This document shows positions 62,741-64,000 of a DNA stretch of 64,000 nt, one piece after another. This stretch comes from Vibrio sp. SCSIO 43135 (GTDB lineage: Bacteria > Pseudomonadota > Gammaproteobacteria > Enterobacterales > Vibrionaceae), in the NCBI RefSeq assembly GCF_023716665.1, contig NZ_CP071859.1:1860001-1924000 (forward strand), in the 5' to 3' direction. The position numbers were made by a program, and so were the translations under genes. How positions within the stretch are numbered: position 1 is the stretch's first letter; every line of letters starts with the position of its first letter. The notes under the pieces were generated by a model. That model worked only from the letters and a program-made list of their open reading frames with translations, was not told the DNA's origin and ran no database searches.

Positions 62741-63308
62741 AAATTTCCCTTCTAGTTATCAATTTTCTAGTCTTGTTTCACGTGTTGATAAAAATTAGAT
62801 GCTTTTGAATTTATAAATAATCATCTAAAAATAAGTTAGCAGCAATCGATACATAATTTTAACAAATCATCGTCAATCATATCGATATGCGGCAAATATC
62901 ACGCAAATTTGGGAGAATTTTGCCCAGTTAGTTATCGAGTTAAAATAACGTAAGCATTAACTTGCACATTGAAGAGAAAAATGGTGCGAGGTAGATTCGA
63001 TTTAGTTTCGAGCCAATATCTGAACCAGCATCACAAACTCTTTTAAAACAAAAAGTTAGAGCAGTAAAATAATTCAGACAATGCGGATGAGAATAGGAAG
63101 TGTTCTAACTGAAAATGGGAAGAAAGTTGCCATTCTGCGTCGGTTAAAACACGATATTTCGACTTCAAATTAAGGAAGGACACCAAAATAGCGGCGCGGG
63201 CACATCGATTTAGAGGCTTTGCTAGCTCTGTTGCAAACTTGTTAACAAAGCCTCATCTATCGTTTCTGCTATGGCGGAGCACATTCAAGCTTATAGACTT
63301 TTGTATGG
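62741..63308. other. Intergenic region with a possible IS-end scar
   Basis: This stretch of about 570 nt contains the chitinase promoter on the minus strand and no convincing gene. Near its right end GAGGCTTTG (63213-63221) and CAAAGCCTC (63246-63254) form a perfect 9-bp inverted repeat around GCTCTGTTGCAAAC (63225-63238), which resembles the terminal repeat of IS6-family elements (GGTTCTGTTGCAAA type). Confidence 0.4.
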
Positions 63309-63641
63309 CTACGCTTTCTTAACGTATTTAGCGGTAACTAGCATGTCTCCAGCACCGTCCAGTTTACAATCAAGCTGATGGTCCTTGCCATCGTTGATTC
63401 GTTTGATAACAGCTTTAGTACCAATCTTTAATCGAATAGATGTACCTGTCACTTTCAGGTCTTTAATAAGAGTTACTTTGTCCCCTTCAACCAAAACCGC
63501 CCCATTTGCATCTTTTACAATCACTTGGTCTTCGTCGGGCTCAGATGGATTCCACTCGTAAGCACACTCAGGGCAAACAAGGTGACTTTGATCTTGGTAT
63601 ACGTATTCAGATTGGCAGTTTGGGCAAGGTGGAAACGACAT
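63309..63641 (-). CDS. yjdM: PhnA/YjdM-family zinc-ribbon protein
   Basis: The 110-residue protein begins MSFPPCPNCQSEYVYQDQSHLVCPECAYEW, a four-cysteine zinc ribbon, followed by the PhnA C-terminal SH3-like domain (DANGAVLVEGDKVTLIKDLKVTGTSIRLKIGTKAVIKRI...GAGDMLVTAKYVKK). The family was first named for alkylphosphonate use, but E. coli YjdM is not a phosphonate enzyme and its role is unclear. Length and motifs are complete. It is a single gene. Confidence 0.92.
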   Translation of the reverse strand: MSFPPCPNCQSEYVYQDQSHLVCPECAYEWNPSEPDEDQVIVKDANGAVLVEGDKVTLIKDLKVTGTSIRLKIGTKAVIKRINDGKDHQLDCKLDGAGDMLVTAKYVKKA

Positions 63642-63738
63642 AATTCTCTTTCTAATTCAATAACGTTATGGCTATGGTAGTCGCTCTTCTAGGCATAGGC
63701 GAGCAAAATTACGAGTTACAATGATATACGTGAGATCG

Positions 63739-64000
63739 TTAAGGTAACGGCCTGAGTTTCCTTGCAGGATTGCCTGCGTAGATACCAGGTTCAGTAATGT
63801 CTTTCGTTACAACACTGCCCGCCCCAATCACCGTATGGGCGCAAATTTTCACCGCCAAAATCGTCGCGTTTGATCCAATAGTCACACTGTCCGCAATCTG
63901 GGTTCTTCCCCAACTCTCTGGGTTCGGGTTTGGCTTACCACCTTTGAAAAGATCATTGGCGAACATGACACCATGACCAATAAAGCAATCTTGCCCAATC
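63739..64000 (-). CDS. Left-handed beta-helix (hexapeptide) acyltransferase, N-terminus beyond the window
   Basis: The minus strand is open to the window end: IGQDCFIGHGVMFANDLFKGG, ending in VTIGSNATILAVKICAHTVIGAGSVVTKDITEPGIYAGNPARKLRPLP. The ATG at 63966 is internal, because the hexapeptide pattern (IGxxCFIGHGVMF) continues upstream of it. The repeats [I/V]GxxxxI and the end motif VVTKDI..PGIYAGNPARKL are those of sugar O- or N-acetyltransferases of surface-polysaccharide or nucleotide-sugar pathways (FdtC/WbbJ-like). Only the C-terminal part is seen. Confidence 0.85.
   Translation of the reverse strand, partial: IGQDCFIGHGVMFANDLFKGGKPNPNPESWGRTQIADSVTIGSNATILAVKICAHTVIGAGSVVTKDITEPGIYAGNPARKLRPLP

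Noticed and set aside
1..64000. tRNA or rRNA genes
   Set aside because: No cloverleaf with GTTCRA arm and CCA end, and no rRNA-like conserved block, was noticed on either strand.

Overview
The window reads as chromosomal DNA of a marine gammaproteobacterium, almost certainly a Vibrio. The reasons are the bcr-rsuA-radD gene order, an rplY neighbourhood, a clear gbpA chitin-binding oxygenase, an RpoN-driven auxiliary type VI secretion (T6SS) cluster, a ToxR/VtrA-type membrane regulator and a vibrio-style tad pilus locus. No tRNA, rRNA, intact insertion sequence, integrase gene or CRISPR array is visible.

Layout. 1-8.5 kb holds the start of nhaA, an AttH-like lipocalin with an FtsX/LolD-type ABC exporter, a MATE pump, an NAD(P)-binding/DUF2867 protein and a DUF2913 protein. 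8.5-14.9 kb is conserved core: bcr, rsuA, radD, then PepSY protein-response regulator-sensor kinase. 14.9-22.2 kb is an auxiliary T6SS cluster on the minus strand, in transcription order hcp, vgrG, DUF4123 chaperone, Tle1-like phospholipase effector and two DUF2931 putative immunity paralogues, with a sigma-54 promoter before hcp. 22.2-25 kb holds DedA-LssY, a glycosyltransferase and rplY.

25-42 kb is the accessory, regulation-rich part. It has a TtrS/TtrR-like two-component system (PhnD-type periplasmic sensor kinase plus FixJ-type regulator), a VtrA/VtrC-like co-component pair, a GH18 chitinase, a large Big-2 repeat lipoprotein, a probable small RNA, gbpA, a second PhnD-type sensor kinase without its own regulator, a Rep_3-like initiator protein and a short TfoX-like protein. 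42-46.7 kb holds a YtkA/di-haem peroxidase/DoxX-like operon and a DUF4874-DUF4832 protein. 46.8-58.2 kb is a complete tad (Flp) pilus operon on the minus strand. 58.6-60 kb holds a tiny hydrophobic ORF and a second Rep_3-like paralogue. 60-62.7 kb is a large GH19-type chitinase with a repetitive linker. The window ends with a PhnA/YjdM-type protein and a truncated hexapeptide acetyltransferase.

Main discovery candidate. A non-palindromic 18-bp motif, CGGNWAACCACTANNTAY, occurs five times, always between genes. It lies before the VtrA/VtrC-like pair, both Rep_3-like genes, the TfoX-like gene and the probable sRNA. The gap from motif to start codon is 61, 61 and 60 nt for the two rep genes and the tfoX-like gene. 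Two of the copies also lie just upstream of the two PhnD-type kinases. I infer a previously unconnected regulon that may link an anion-type sensory input, domesticated plasmid-type Rep proteins, a TfoX-family protein, an sRNA and a bile-type sensor cassette, interleaved with chitin-attachment genes. The binder is unknown; the FixJ-type regulator and the Rep proteins are the two leading candidates.
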